NCBI GenBank assembly: GCA_002633005.1
Contig: NMRA01000092.1
Coordinates: 410,484 to 474,483 of the forward strand
DNA from: Phoronis australis
Lineage: Eukaryota > Phoronida > Phoronidae
Reading direction: 5' to 3'
DNA length: 64,000 nt
Below, piece by piece: positions 38,339-50,789 of the stretch. Below the pieces are notes generated by a model. That model saw only the letters and a program-made list of their open reading frames with translations. It was not told the origin of the DNA and ran no database searches. Numbering within the stretch: position 1 is the first letter of the stretch; every line of letters begins with the position of its first letter. The position numbers were made by a program, and so were the translations under genes.

Positions 38339-38515
38339 AAAGTGTAAATATGGTAAGAGCCAAAGCGAAGATTTGGAATCTCTGGACAATTTTGGTTGCA
38401 CTGTCTACATAACTATAGCTTTTTGCCAGTCATAAAAAAGAGTGGGCACAAGTTAAGTACAACTAGTCAAAAATCTGGTTAGATGAGATTGAAAGACTAC
38501 TAAAACAATAATCCA

Positions 38516-40616
38516 CAGGGCTCGACATAACGAGCTGCAGGTCGCATTTGCGACCTGAAATTTTGAAATGCGAGCTGAGATTTTTGTCAGCTCGTATCAA
38601 GTCGCAAAATGCGACTTCGAATTTCCAACGAATGCGAGCTGAGTTTTTACACTTCTCAACAGATACCTGACAAATACAAAGCAACGCTTGTTAATCCGAC
38701 TGTTATTTGGTTGTTGCCAAATCCAAGTTCAAAAGAACACTAACCGAGAACAGCCCTCCCGATGACTTGTAAGCAAGTTGCGTGAACATGGGATATGCAG
38801 AATCGATCTTTGACGCGTTTCATTGGCTAACATTTTCGGCCACTTTTGTAAATTACCGAATTCGCCAAAGACAAAGAAAGTTTCGGCCACTGCTTAACAC
38901 GTGATAAAACTTCACAAACAACGATGTTTCTACTAATTCTTAAGCGATCAACTTACCAAACTTTGTGGTGGACAAAAATGTTTATTTTTCACATAAGATG
39001 TCCTTACATGTACCAAATATCCACGACAATATCCCTGATATCGCACTGCGGCACCGTTAGCGCGCAAGCGGTCCCGGCAGACAATCGTGACTTAGACTGA
39101 GATGTGCTTCTCCTTTTTATCGTATTAAGAAAGCCAAAGTGAAAATGACAACCTTATTAATCGCCAAATGACGGTCACGTCTTTACTTTCAGTTGCCAAA
39201 AAATTCTCAAACTCTTTACTTGTTTCTGGGGCTACGTGCGCGAAATATGATTTGTCTTTCACATGTTGTTGCCAACGTAAAGTGTTGGCCTACTCCAGCA
39301 ATTCAAGTGCGTGAACTCACGCGTGCGCACCACTGCAAAGAACAGCGACAGTCCCAAATGAAAGAGTATACCGTCCTGTTCCGATGTTTCCCGAGGTCGA
39401 CGTTCTGTAAACCCTGTATTCTATGCCCGTAGCCAGCTATTGCAACTAAACGGGCACTAGATGCGAAATTGTGGTTCAAGTTAGCGAACTTTCCATTCTT
39501 CTCTTTATACATCCCCCCGACAACTTTTCGCTCCCCGAACCACCGTCGCCGTAAAATGTTCAGACTCCTATAGAAACAACCTTGTTCTGGCTGAAGCGGG
39601 CAGTTAAAAACAAAATCATTCCGGGTGGCTAAAAAGGGTACAATTTAGGTGGTAACGGTATCCAGAAAGTCGCCCCTACTAGATGGAGTTTGCCTCGCAA
39701 AATCGCATTATTATAACGTCTCTTACCATTGCAGCGTTTTAATATCTTATTACCGCAAAAACTGAGGTTAACGACTATGCTCACGCACAAGCCTACTCCC
39801 TACCTTTAAAGTGTTTCATAATAAGCGCTCACTGATCTATTAAAAGTCCACCCTTAAATTTTGAGAATTTCCAATGAAGCGCTCACAGTTCAAGCTAGCG
39901 TCCATCATAGCGCACTACAAACGACCGCGTGTGGTTTAAAATTGACACGCAGCTTATATGGTGTGTCACTTTCATTTTACACAACTTCAGTGTTCAAAAA
40001 CGTCTTTTCACAATATGTAAAAACCAAATCCAGACTTTGTTTTATACCTCGGAAAGAAAGTTAACACTAGTGACATGCGTGTCGCTTTGTGACTGACCAA
40101 CTAGTATTTTTCCCGTACTTGGAAGGTATTGAGGAGCAAACTCGCCATTACCCGAGTTAGTTTGAATCGTTAACGACTTTGATAACAGTCAGTAGCAGGC
40201 CAGATCTAACAAAATCCCGGATACTTTTTCAACGGGAATTTTCTCCCTTTTCACATCGCAAATTTAGCTACTCGAATGCACAAGTCAGTTAGAGAGCACT
40301 GATTCAACTTTCACGTCGGCAACTTGCCTTGCGCTCTAGAGTCTTTCAATGGCGGTCGTGAAGAACAGTAAGGCCGTACCTGCATGAATGAAGTCAATTT
40401 TGAGATCCGAAATTTGTGAGTATTTAACGCTGCAGGTAAGAGCATAATCTAAACATTTTCTCGACGATCTAAAAAAAATTATTTTGGCGCGTAAAAATGG
40501 CGGGAAAATTTTGCGACCTGGCATTTACGAATGCGAGCTGGATTTTGAAAATGCGACCTGGGATTTTGGCTAGGTCGCAAAATGCGATCTGGCGATTTTA
40601 ATAGCGTCGAGCCCTG
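38516..40616. mobile_element. 2.1 kb DNA transposon with CAGGGCTCGAC termini and ATCCA target duplication
   Basis: The ends are CAGGGCTCGAC and its inverse GTCGAGCCCTG. The 5 bp immediately outside both ends are ATCCA, a perfect 5-bp duplication. Subterminal zones at both ends alternate GCGACCTG and GCGAGCTG words, including a 9-bp-arm palindrome near 38539-38560. CAGGG termini are hAT-like; the 5-bp rather than 8-bp duplication is unusual for classic hAT and recalls the hAT5 group, from memory. The interior is relatively CpG-rich (38750-40450) but has no transposase-sized frame, so this copy is probably non-autonomous. Confidence 0.7.
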
Positions 40617-43277
40617 ATCCATGTGATATCGTTAACTCTGATCAGTGTTGAAAATCCACCGAGTATATCAATACGTACGGTCGTTTATCTTCAATCGTAC
40701 CCAATGTTTATAGTTTTTAGCTTATTAGTTCATCGATTTTTAAAAATCAAAACTATACTTGATTGTTTTTTTAGCTGATTTTAGCTGAATACCGCCATGG
40801 TGTTCATTCTTAATGAACATTATTGCATAATGCATTTTGAAAATTCGCCAGTATGTACAGGCAGAGATGTTTACTACTGTTTATAGTCGGGTAATTATTC
40901 TTAATTCGGTCTTGCTCGCACCGGACAATGCGGTCATCACAACTGTATCCGTCTTTGGCGCCGTGCTCACTAATGATCCTGGTAGAAGCCGCTCAGAAGG
41001 ACGAGCGGTGAAAATTCCCGCATATCTTTAGATATGCATGACTTCCTTGTAAGCGTATTATTCATGGTATATTTGCTAATATTTTGTTCGAATTAACACC
41101 AATCGAGTTAGGAACAAATTTTATCAACGTAAATGTTCTCAAATTGCCATATTAAAAAAATCTTATTGCGCAAGGGATGCATCAGTGGAACCTTGCGAAG
41201 GCTTTGATGACGGCAACGTCACCTGTCATTTACTTTGATGCCGTTGTTACTTTTGGTATGAACAGTTGAATTGACTTTGCAGTTTACATTGACGCTTCAC
41301 TCATTGTGGTACCAGAGTTAAGTTAGTGTGAAAGGACTTTTTGTTGTGGCATCAGAATTATTGCTAGTTCTAGAGATTAAACACCAGACAGCTAAGTTGA
41401 TTTGAACTTTTGATTGAACAGATTCCTTGTACTTCGCGATCTCAAGCTATTACTCCCATCAGAACGGAATTGACCTTTCCTATTGCAGGGGAAGTTGCTC
41501 AACTTTTCCTCTTAATCTACCTTTTTTGAGGGGAGTTATGCTTTCCCACTGATAGAAACTCAACAAAACATGGAGTTGTGGTGTTGCTAGGAAAGCTGCA
41601 GTAATCCATTTACAATAGTTGTTTGTTTAGGATGCACTGTGAACACACCTTGTCTGCAAGATTAATTTAGGGCTCTTGGGTCTAATGAATATAATTATTA
41701 TAAAATTGTGGAATGAATGTTCATAGCTGGCACCCTTACATAGTATTGAAATGATTATTGTTACCTGTCGGCGGCCAAGTTTGGCGATCACCAGGCACCA
41801 CCCACTGGTGGCCACATGACATGGAAATCCCCGCCAGTGCCTTGGCGAAGGGCCCAGGATGGGCCCAAAAGCTTTGTTCTCAAATATACCCAGGTTGCCG
41901 ATAGGTAACAATCTTTATTTTTTGGCTTATTCCTCATTCAGGTTCTAAGTTATTTCTTGGGAAGAACTGTGGGTTTATTATTGCTCTGAGCCAGGGCCAA
42001 TTAAAGTTGGCTTGATCCAGTGGGCCATTTATGCACTGAGCATAGCCTCAGGCAATAACTTCACGAACATTCTTTCCAAGCTCAAGAAACACTTCTAATC
42101 TGAGTGAGGTATAAGTCGAGACAATTTTTGTAATGGTCCCGTTTTAGCCCTATTGGTGGTGAAAAGGCAACTTTGCCCTTTTTGCAGAAGGTGTTTTTAG
42201 CATTGAAAAAGACCTCATTAAAGGCATACTTAGCATCTTGTTTGTATATTCATTCAGATAAGATTTTGGAGCTTTTTGACATGACCAATTTCCCACTACT
42301 CTGTATACAGTTTGGAATTCATGAATTGCTTCTGAAGGTAGAAGATGGAAATGACCATGTTGGCAATTCTTTTTGTGTGAATTAGGTCTAGAATTATTGA
42401 ATGCATCCCAAACCTAATTAGAAATATTATTTTTAATCGGCGATTTTGACTTGATCTATGACTATTTCTCCATTTGTCCTTTAATAACCGTAGCTCAATG
42501 TCAGTGTACTTTATAATCGCCGTTCGCTAAACGTGAGACTGGAATGAAAAACATGGAAAGTGCTATTACGATAGGACGCTTTTCAAATGTGCACTTTATT
42601 TTTTCCAAGTGCTTAGTTTGTTCCCTTGGATTTCAGGTTCTATCCCCTTTTCAAACTATTATTTGATCAAACCAGCGCAATTGCATTTGTGAGCACATTC
42701 CCTGTTTTTCAAGTTGTTTTCTCAGTGAGCTATGTTCCTAGCCCCTCCATTATCAGGCTTGTAATACTCAAGCCCATGAATGGCCCCAGTTATAGTACAC
42801 AATAACACTCTATAATTGTCCACATTGAGAACACAAACTGCTATAATCCATTCAAGTGGACTTGCACAATGCCTTTCACATCTGTAGGAAAACAAGCAGT
42901 GTACATAAACCTCTTTCACCATTCATAAATAGCACATTTCTCTGGGGCTATGTTATAGTTTCTGGTTGTTTATGTAGTAGGGGATCCATTTCATTTAAGC
43001 ACGTTGGACCCCCTGCCATAAACTTCTAGCCTGTAAGTTTGTTATAGAAAATAGTTAACAACTAATTGTCATCATTTGTTCACTTGCTCTACCGTATTAT
43101 TTTTTTTACTTTGCCATTATCAGAAATGGAGGTGGCCCATTGAAATAAGATTTGTCGCTGGATGGTGTTGAACTTAAAATGTTTGTTAAATCTTCAGTGC
43201 CACCTTAATAGGTGATATGGAGACAGATAAAAGTGGTGTTGTGTGGTATTTATTATTATTTTTAGCAGTCATAACGT
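40617..43277. other. Intergenic, no supported gene
   Basis: An open frame at 42170-42385 follows an acceptor-like CTTTTTGCAG and another runs on the minus strand at 42722-42900. Neither resembles a known family or joins to other exons. Confidence 0.35.
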
Positions 43278-43562
43278 CATCCTAGGAACCAGGGGCCCGT
43301 TCCAACAAAACTGACTTAGCTAAGTCAAATCTTAAATTTCAATGAATTTTAAAATTAAAGTTAAATTTGTCTCAAATCCAATCCAAGAAAGAGATCTTAA
43401 GTTTGACTTAAGTGTTTGACATACGTTTTGTCTGAATTTTGACTAACTTACCGAATGTGGAAGTTTCAAAGTTTGGAAGTTAAGACAAATCTTAAACTTA
43501 AGTCAAATATGAACTTAAGTCAGTTTCTTGGAACAGGCCCCAGAACTTCAGGTTCCTAGGGC
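43278..43562. mobile_element. MITE with CCTAGGAACC / GGTTCCTAGG ends
   Basis: The left end reads CCTAGGAACCaGGGGCCCG and continues TTCCAACAAAACTGACTTA. The right end is the inverse (AAGTCAGTTTCTTGGAACAGGCCCC followed about 12 bp later by GGTTCCTAGG). Subterminal TTAAGTC/GACTTAA words repeat several times. Similar words near 13070-13330 and 30146-30200 suggest degraded relatives elsewhere in the window. Confidence 0.55.
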
Positions 43563-46251
43563 CATCAAATCATATTTTTTGTGTTGTGAATGCTCAAATG
43601 ACTTGTTTAAAATGCCAATGTCGAGAAATATCCTTTGTCTTTGTCAGCTTGACTCATCTTGCCGTGCGAAATTTAGCATTTGAAGTTAGATTGGAGCTCG
43701 CACCATCGAGGCTGAGATGTTGTACATCTGATGTTTCATTGTTGTTAAAATGGGATTTCATTTTCATGTGATTGTTGGTACAAAGTGTCTTATGTACAAG
43801 TACATGAAATAGCCTCATGGTTGAACATATTTTCAAGCAAACTGGTGTGAATTTTTCACTGAGAAACCCTGTTCACTTATTTTATAATGGTTATGATGTA
43901 CATATTTGTTGATGGTGCCACTATCTACATGAGCTGTCTATTTCCCAAGTCACATAAGGTACAGAAATTTATCACCTGTTTAGCTTGGCTTGAACAGTCT
44001 TGATTGCATAAAACAACATTTAGTGAAAGTTTCAATGATTTACAGCTAGGAGAATCAGCGTCTGAAAAATAGAAAAAAAGACCATTTTGTCACCTAGTCC
44101 TATATTTGGGCTAAATAAGTAAAGAATTACTGTATGAAATAACTATCCAGTTTTCATGCCCAATCATGTTTCAGAACAGATTCAAATTGGCCAATTACCA
44201 GAGTGGAAACTAGTTGCATTTTAGTCACATTGTCTATCATATGTCCCTTGTCATTTGAACTGTTTGTTCATCATGGAGGTTGTTGAAACTTACATTCTCT
44301 GGTTATAGTGAGAACTGGACTTCTGATCATTTCTTGTCATCCAACCTTGACAAAACATTGCCACTTGACACCATATCAAACAATGGAAAATAGACTGAGC
44401 CAATACCAAATGTGAACATTACTACAACTTCATCTGATAGAATAAATACCAGTATAGTCAATACTTGATAAGAACCGGAATTCATTCAGAAATAAAGTGG
44501 CTGTGCACTGAGTAACACACTTTCTTACTTTAACATGCTGCCTGGCTCTGTGGTAATTCACCTTTTGATTCACACAAAAATAATAAGTCAAAACTGTTTT
44601 TTCATTTTTAAAATTCAGATTACTCTGTTACAAATAATAGAAACGTTGCTAAATTTTATTTTTAGTACCTACATAGTACTATGCTAGTAATAATTCTGAT
44701 TCACGCGGCGGATATTGAAATCCAAAGCGAGGCTCACTGTGATAAACAAAGCGTAAGTTGACATTGCGTGAGTTGAATTTCTGGTCTTTCGAGTCCAACC
44801 TGGATACGAAATATTAAAAATGCGTCACTAACTAACCACAGAGATGTGAGAAAATACATAAAGAGCAAGTAAATGCACCAAAGAGTTGTCTGACGAATGG
44901 GTATAAGTATTTCGGTAAGCTAGATTAGAAACATGAAAAGTAAATATGACCGCAGCGATCGTGATACGGATTAGGTATATGGTGAATGCAAAGTTACGCT
45001 TCTTATAAATTGTTGATAAAAAAATGCTTCCTACACGAACTAGGTCATCTGCTTGTACTTTTGAGGAGTTGAAGATATATTTGACAGTGGTGGCTCATTG
45101 CATTTTGCTGTCATGTGCAAGCCTGGTCTCTTATCTTTTTACTCGAAATGGGACTCGAAATTATGTGTATTATTCTATGCTCGAGCACATAATGACTTAC
45201 GTGGATAATTTATTAGTTCGAGTTTGCAGTTGATAAACCCAAAATTAAGGCTAAAAGTTTGAGTTTTATCTGGAAATTTCGAGTTTTTCCTCGAGTTTGT
45301 AGCACGAATATAAGGGTCTTCCAAGTGCAAACTTGGACTAGAAACTCATGGGCAAAAACTATAATGTATTCGAGTACAGTCTGATAACCACTTATATTGA
45401 GTTCGCACAAAAGGAGCACAGAAATTGACAAAAATAATTTTGAGTTCGTTTCGAGTACAAAGATCAGCATAGCCTAGGTCCTGGTAGTGAGATAGGGACT
45501 TAGGGACTAACAGTTGATTTGTCATTGATCTGCAGGAATGTTATTAAATATATTCTTATTAAAACAAAAATCCAGGCTTGTAATTGAAACTAAAAATTAT
45601 TTGACCATCAATACTGCTTTCTCGATTTTGATAATTCTTACATCTATTTCATGTGTTAGGTTTCAAATATCAATCTGGACTAAGTTCGTCCAAAGCATAA
45701 CCTGAAAAAATAACCCATCTCGTTTTAGAGCTCAATTTCAGTTAACTGGGCAGAGCAAGCATATAGTTATCATGTTTCTTCAGGGGCCTCGTTCATCCGA
45801 GGGAAAGGTGCCTGTGCTTTCTGAGCGGGAAATTTTTTTGCTGACTGAGGAGCAATTCTACCTCCCGATCACCGTCAGTGGCATCCCCTCCCTGTTAATT
45901 GCAAGCTCTCATAGGCTCTATCTCAAGTATCATTTTGTGCTCTTTCAAATTGTCACCTGTGTGGTTACAGGTGATTTGAACTTCGAGACAAAATTTGCAA
46001 TTTTTATGCCTTGTGGGGGAAATTTCGTGTCATTTTTCACTATTTTTGAGAGGGAAATAGGGCCGATATTCGGTCCCAAAATGGAGGGATTGAGGACCAT
46101 GTTCTTTTTGGAAAGAAATGCATCATGTTTCAATCCGTAGTCTTGAAAATACAGCCTGGCTGGCCAAAGATTCACCAGTCGTTGCTATGATGCTCGGCAA
46201 CTGAGATACGACAAAATGTGATCAAACTTTCAAAAAAATTATCAATTTTAC
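43563..46251. other. Intergenic downstream of the THAP exon
   Basis: The second half of the THAP gene at 46404 should lie here on the minus strand, but no Cys-x2-His-Phe exon was recognised. 45120-45470 is rich in repeated CGAGTTT/ACTCGAAA words of unknown origin. Confidence 0.35.
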
Positions 46252-46404
46252 CTGGAAAAATTTTCCTTCGTTGCGGTGTATGGCAACGACCCTACGTTTC
46301 CGAATATCAACGTCCTTAGGGATTGTGAAAAAAGACAGTTGAATGTCCGTATTTTTTCTATTGCCGTCCGAGCAACGCGGAACACAACTTTGCTGATTAG
46401 CCAT
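46252..46404 (-). CDS. THAP zinc-finger first coding exon (orphan, 51 codons)
   Basis: ATG at 46404 opens a frame that runs without interruption for exactly 51 codons to a donor, CAG then GTAAAA (phase 0). The peptide begins MANQQSCVPRCSDGNRKN and continues LSFFTIPKDVDIRKRRVV and AIHRNEGKFFQ. This is the first half of a THAP (C2CH) DNA-binding domain: the Cys-x3-Cys pair at residues 7 and 11, the hydrophobic-FxxPKD block, the basic helix and the AIxRxEGKFF segment. The second half (Cys-x2-His-Phe) should lie on a downstream minus-strand exon, which I did not find in the roughly 2 kb to the left. THAP domains occur in host transcription factors and in P-element- or Kolobok-type transposases, and I cannot tell which this is. 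Not recognised as a named gene. Confidence 0.6.
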
Positions 46405-46654
46405 TTAATGGAGCTATCGCAGTGAGCCTCGTTTTGGAGTGGGCTTCTTGTCTGCATGACTTAGGCTAAAATTTTCTTAATCTTTATTTTTATGGGAATA
46501 TTTGACAAAATAAATTTTTACGTGTCGGCCATACGGTGTGCTAAATACAAGAACAATTACCATATTATGAATCAGGAACTACTTTTCATTAGGTATGTAG
46601 GTATGTGCCCCAAAGAATGACTTGCCCACCATTCTAGCGTTCCTATTAATTTGT

Positions 46655-46760
46655 ACTCATTCTTGGTCATTAGAGAAGACTACACTGGTGATGAATTTGA
46701 ATTCCGCTCAGCCATCGCTAAGGGGAATTCCGGGTCATTTTGTTCGAATACTTTTGATGT
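46655..46760 (+). repeat. Dispersed repeat family R1, partial copy 4
   Basis: Has TTCCGGGTCATTTTGTTCGA then ATACTTTTGATG, matching the end of the copy at 62590-62815. The rest of the element is not recognisable here. Confidence 0.4.
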
Positions 46761-47638
46761 TTACTGTAGATATTGTAGGATCACAGTGCATTCAAAATCC
46801 GACAGCACTAAAATACTCCGGGATTGAGTTTGCAGCACATCCCTAACAACTCCAATGGGAGAGCCCAGGGGGAGTCTCTCATTAGGCCACCTTTTGATTG
46901 TGATCACGTGGATTATGAAATACTGGAAATAAAATCCTATCACAATAAGGTGACTGAACTGTAGTTGGTGCAGTGATACAAGAATGAGTGACATAGGATG
47001 TTGGGATGGTGTGGGGTGGAGGTATCTGACACCTAAAGACCATGCATTTGCATAGTTCCCTAGATTTTCCATTTAACTGATTTTGACACACAATTCTTTA
47101 ACCATTTTGCCAGAGTTCTGACCAAAAATAAAAACTTTGCAACCTTTAAAACATCAAAAATGACTGCATTCTCGGTCAAGAATGGTAATTTTTGATTTTC
47201 AACACTTAGCATGAAGAAACTGGTCTCGTTCTTTTCATTGCTCATATGAGTAATGTTTGGGCATGAGAGGAATTGTCAGTATTATTTTTGAGATAGTGAT
47301 CATGCTTGGTGTAGAAAATGAACCAGTCTACAACAAGTTCTCTTCTCTATTTGCCCAGTGCCGTAGTTTTTCTTTTCAGTCACAACTTTCTTGTGTCTAC
47401 TGTAAATAGTAGATACCCGTACAGGAGTTCATTCAAGATTTCAGAAATAGGGCGTCAAAATGTGTTTCCCAATTTCTCGAGGCAACCATGACCAATGACC
47501 CGTGACAACGTTTTTATAACCCCAAAATAGATTGTTGTTTAAGTGTGGTATGTTATTGTAGAAACATGGGTCTTCAATAAAGTTTACCGGATCTAATACT
47601 ACATGATATGTTGACTAACTTTTTCATTCTGTACAGGC

Positions 47639-47752
47639 CAATGAGCTCTCAGAGCTGTTGTTCAAGCAAGTTAAAAGGAACACCAATGCTTACTTCCTTA
47701 CTACACGCGAACGTTCAAATGGTGAACACTGGGAATCCAAACTAAGGGACTA
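47639..47752 (+). CDS. Candidate terminal exon, unknown protein
   Basis: A good acceptor (TTCTGTACAG, ending 47638) is followed by an open frame reading ANELSELLFKQVKRNTNAYF then LTTRERSNGEHWESKLRD and TAA, 37 codons. The acidic/basic composition looks coding, but no upstream exon joins to it and I do not recognise the family. It could instead be a 5' UTR exon of the FAM53 transcript, although no good donor follows. Confidence 0.25.
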
Positions 47753-47876
47753 AATTTGAGTAAGGGTGTTCATTGCGACCCTCACACTCAATCATAGTAT
47801 TGAATATATTACCTCACTAGTTTAGTTATAAACGATAATTCATCTTTCGACTTGCAGTGAGCGAATTTACAATTTG

Positions 47877-48055
47877 TGTTAGCTGAGGTGACTTGAACAG
47901 GAAAAAAAAAACAATAATCACATCAAAATACAACTGTATAGCCCATAGGTGTCAGGCTTGTTGTGTTAGCTGAGGTGACTTGAACAGGAAAAGACCAATA
48001 ATCACATCAAAATACGACTGTACCGCCCATAGTGTCACGCTTGTTGTGTTAAACT
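47877..48055. repeat. Two-copy tandem duplication of about 87 bp
   Basis: Copies share GTGTTAGCTGAGGTGACTTG, AATAATCACATCAAAATAC and a GCTTGTTGTGTTA end. They differ mainly by an A-run and a few substitutions. Confidence 0.75.
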
Positions 48056-49495
48056 AATCAATGCTGCTCTTCTTTACTGGTAAAAATTAACACTGACATT
48101 AAACGGCTTTTGTAACGCGCTTGTCCAACGTGTCCATGTCAATAACCTTAGCTAATAGCTAATCTACCAATCATTTCAGTCTATGGATAAATGTTTTCTA
48201 ACTAGCTGGATTTTCCTGTTTGAAGAGTGAGTATTAAGGGTTCATTTGTCATTTGGTTGACACAACTCAAACCTCAGATTGTTAGTTAGTACAGATCCAG
48301 TGCCGGTGATAGATGGTGTTTTTGTGCATGTAAGCAATTGATAATCATCTCAAAGTGCTTAAAGTGTAGTAATAACATACTATTTGAAGCTTTCAATTGG
48401 TAACATTTACTGTGACATGTTTCGGTGGAGAATAAAGCCCCTTGTAGTGCTTGGAATACAACTTGCTTTTGGTGTGTACCTCAGTGCATAATGACACTTA
48501 CGCACTGTTGCCATCTAAATTTATGAATATTTACTTGCCTTATTTGAGCGAAATAATTCCAACGAATCGATATTTACTCTTCAGGAGTGGATTTGTTTGT
48601 AGCTAGTGACATCACTATGTTATTGGTATTGTAATAATCTTGAAGAGGCTCAGCTATCACTTGATGACAACACAAAGATAAGTCATAAATGTATCTTTCA
48701 CATTATCCATTGTCAGTCAAGATATCATGCCATTTGCTGAAGGATGTTAGAATAGTGTTTATAACCAGCAGTTCTTGCCTGAGGCGAGGGCGTATTATCA
48801 CTGATGATTTTGATTATCTACCCTGACAGTTTTCCCTCAAGTAGTCCCCCCTGTTGGGAAAGTGTGAAATCTGTTTAGTTGGTTTCTCTAGGCCTTTTCC
48901 CATTAAGTTAAATCGTTACTCTAGGAAAATATCAACTCTAAAACATTGCCTGGTGATGACAGGACCTGTGGAGTTATAGCAAGGTAGTGCTGCAATTCTA
49001 AGGTCAGAATTTTTGGTATGTGAATTTTTTAATTAAGAAGATGCAAGTACATTATTTGGAAACAGCTAAAATGCTTATTGAATGTTTTGAAGAAAATGCT
49101 CACTAATTTTTAGTAATCTGTGCCATTGTTGAAAGCAAGATCCGCTGATAACTTCTATGACGTGACGCAGAAGTTAAGCATTCCGCTTACGATGCGATGC
49201 GTGATGCACACTGATGCTTCGTTGTTAAGTCTACCTTTTACTGTGAAGACGAGCTGTCCTTTTAACTTGGATCTCAGACCAAATTTAAGCATTTCGTCTG
49301 ACTGACGCTTCCCTAAACACCGAAGAAGCGTTGACCGTTAATGGGAAACTGTCTTTAGAAAGGGAAAAGTAACTGCTGTTAAATTATAGATTTTCACAGG
49401 TCATTCCCTTATTCTTGAGCGTAGTCTTCATCTTGAGTGACAGTATTTCTGCCCCAGGGTGTATTTTCTATGAACTTTCATGTGGTTCTTTTCAG

Positions 49496-49576
49496 ATGAA
49501 TTTCTAGGACCATGTTGATGAACCAGTAGGCAACAGTTTTGACCTCTCATTTGCTTATGGCTGGCAGAGAAACACG
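49496..49576 (+). other. Possible 5' UTR exon of the FAM53 gene
   Basis: An 81-nt segment lies between a strong acceptor (CTTTTCAG, ending 49495) and a consensus donor (GTAAGT at 49577). It begins with ATGAATTTCTAG, a three-codon upstream ORF, and has no long open frame, which fits a non-coding leader exon. Splicing to the acceptor at 53778/53779 would join it to the start-codon exon. Link to FAM53 is inferred from position and strand only. Confidence 0.35.
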
Positions 49577-50229
49577 GTAAGTACAGTGACCTCTCAGACA
49601 AGGTAGTTATAACATTTGCAGTCTATGCTAACATAATATTTACCATACAAATTATGTATTGAAAAGCGTGCACAGGGTTGAAGTTTTTTACACACCCTGT
49701 TTTGACTTGACTCTGCGTTGAGTTTGAACTTTATTGTGACTTGCTTTGAGTTTGAAAATCCATGCAACGAGATTTAAGTATTGGGAAATTTGTTATTTTT
49801 CATGCAAATGAGGACGTTTTGGATTTTTGGTACTAGCTCAATGTATTTATTTCAAGACTTAACACACAAACTCCCCACAGTATGGACATCGAGTTTCAAA
49901 CTTGTGGTACATGAATGTAATTATAATTCCAGTCGCATTTGTTGAGGAGAACACTGAGTTGCCCTTTTTTCTAGCAGGTCACCATGGCAACGATTTATGC
50001 CAAAAAAGTGCACATGCATTGTGTATTACATTGTGCGCAGGAAATCCTCACCTGTTAAGTGCACAATATGGTGTGAAATTTGTAACTATGTTTTGCCGAA
50101 TTTGGTAATGAAAATCAACATTGAGAAAATTATGCTTTGTTGTGCTATTCAGCCACAATGAATTAACACTTAGCTATGCAGCCACCATGAATCAACACTT
50201 AATGTATTTTTTAGTAGAATTCTGCAGTA

Positions 50230-50350
50230 GTGCCTCTCTGATGCAGATTTCATTAAAAAAGATTCAACATTGATTGTTAGATAACTTCTGTAGCCATTTT
50301 TCATATTGTCTAAAATTACTCTTCACTGTGTGGATCGCATCTGTGCGGTG
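50230..50350 (+). repeat. Dispersed relative of the 19.1 kb hairpin arm
   Basis: Shares GTGCCTCTCT, a degenerate CAxxATTGaTTGTTAGAtAACTTCT segment and TTTTTCaTATTGTCTAAAAaTACTC with the left arm at 19100-19215, in the same order. Only one arm is recognisable, so it is a decayed copy. Confidence 0.5.
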
Positions 50351-50378
50351 GCTCGATCCTGATAGACATCATTAAATA

Positions 50379-50522
50379 TGGGCGGCACACCATAGGGGGC
50401 TGGGGGGGGCTTTAGGCTCCCACTTTTTTCATTGCTCCGGCACCCATGGTCTATGGGCGGTGTACCACGGGGGGCTGGGGGACTATAGCCCCCACTTTTT
50501 TCAGTGCTGCGCCGCCCATGTT
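50379..50522. repeat. Two-copy tandem duplication of about 73 bp
   Basis: Both copies read ATGGGCGG, then a GGGGGCTGGGGG run, then CCCACTTTTTTCA and CTGCGCCGCCCATG or its variant. The second copy starts near 50453. Confidence 0.55.
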
Positions 50523-50599
50523 AAAAAAACGAACGATACACAAATTAACTTGGACCGCAGTACTTCAAAAGTACCCTAAATTCATATAAGGCAAGAAAT

Positions 50600-50755
50600 A
50601 AAATGAGACCTCATTGAGTAGAGACATCTTAGTAAAGGTCATGCCATAACAAACCATGGTATGCCAAAAACCCTATTGCTATGTTGTGCATGGTTTGTTA
50701 TGTCATGACCTTTACAATCATGATCTCTCTCTACTACTCAGTGAGGTCTCATTTT
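50600..50755. repeat. Palindromic element, arms about 60-65 bp
   Basis: The left arm (50600-50660) runs from AAAATGAGACCTCA through AAAGGTCATG to ACAAACCATG. The inverse follows at about 50690-50755 (CATGGTTTGTTATGTCATGACC ... TGAGGTCTCATTTT) with mismatches. The loop is about 30 bp. Non-coding; probably a small MITE, adjoining the higher-order array. Confidence 0.6.
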
Positions 50756-50789
50756 TATGTGCCCACATATTTATATGTGGTCGCATATT

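Noticed and set aside
42170-42385. Plus-strand frame after CTTTTTGCAG
   Set aside because: No family similarity, no donor or partner exon; could be chance.
45772-46140. 122-codon plus-strand open frame
   Set aside because: No recognisable domain, no joined exons, and it lies antisense just downstream of the THAP exon; codon pattern not convincing.
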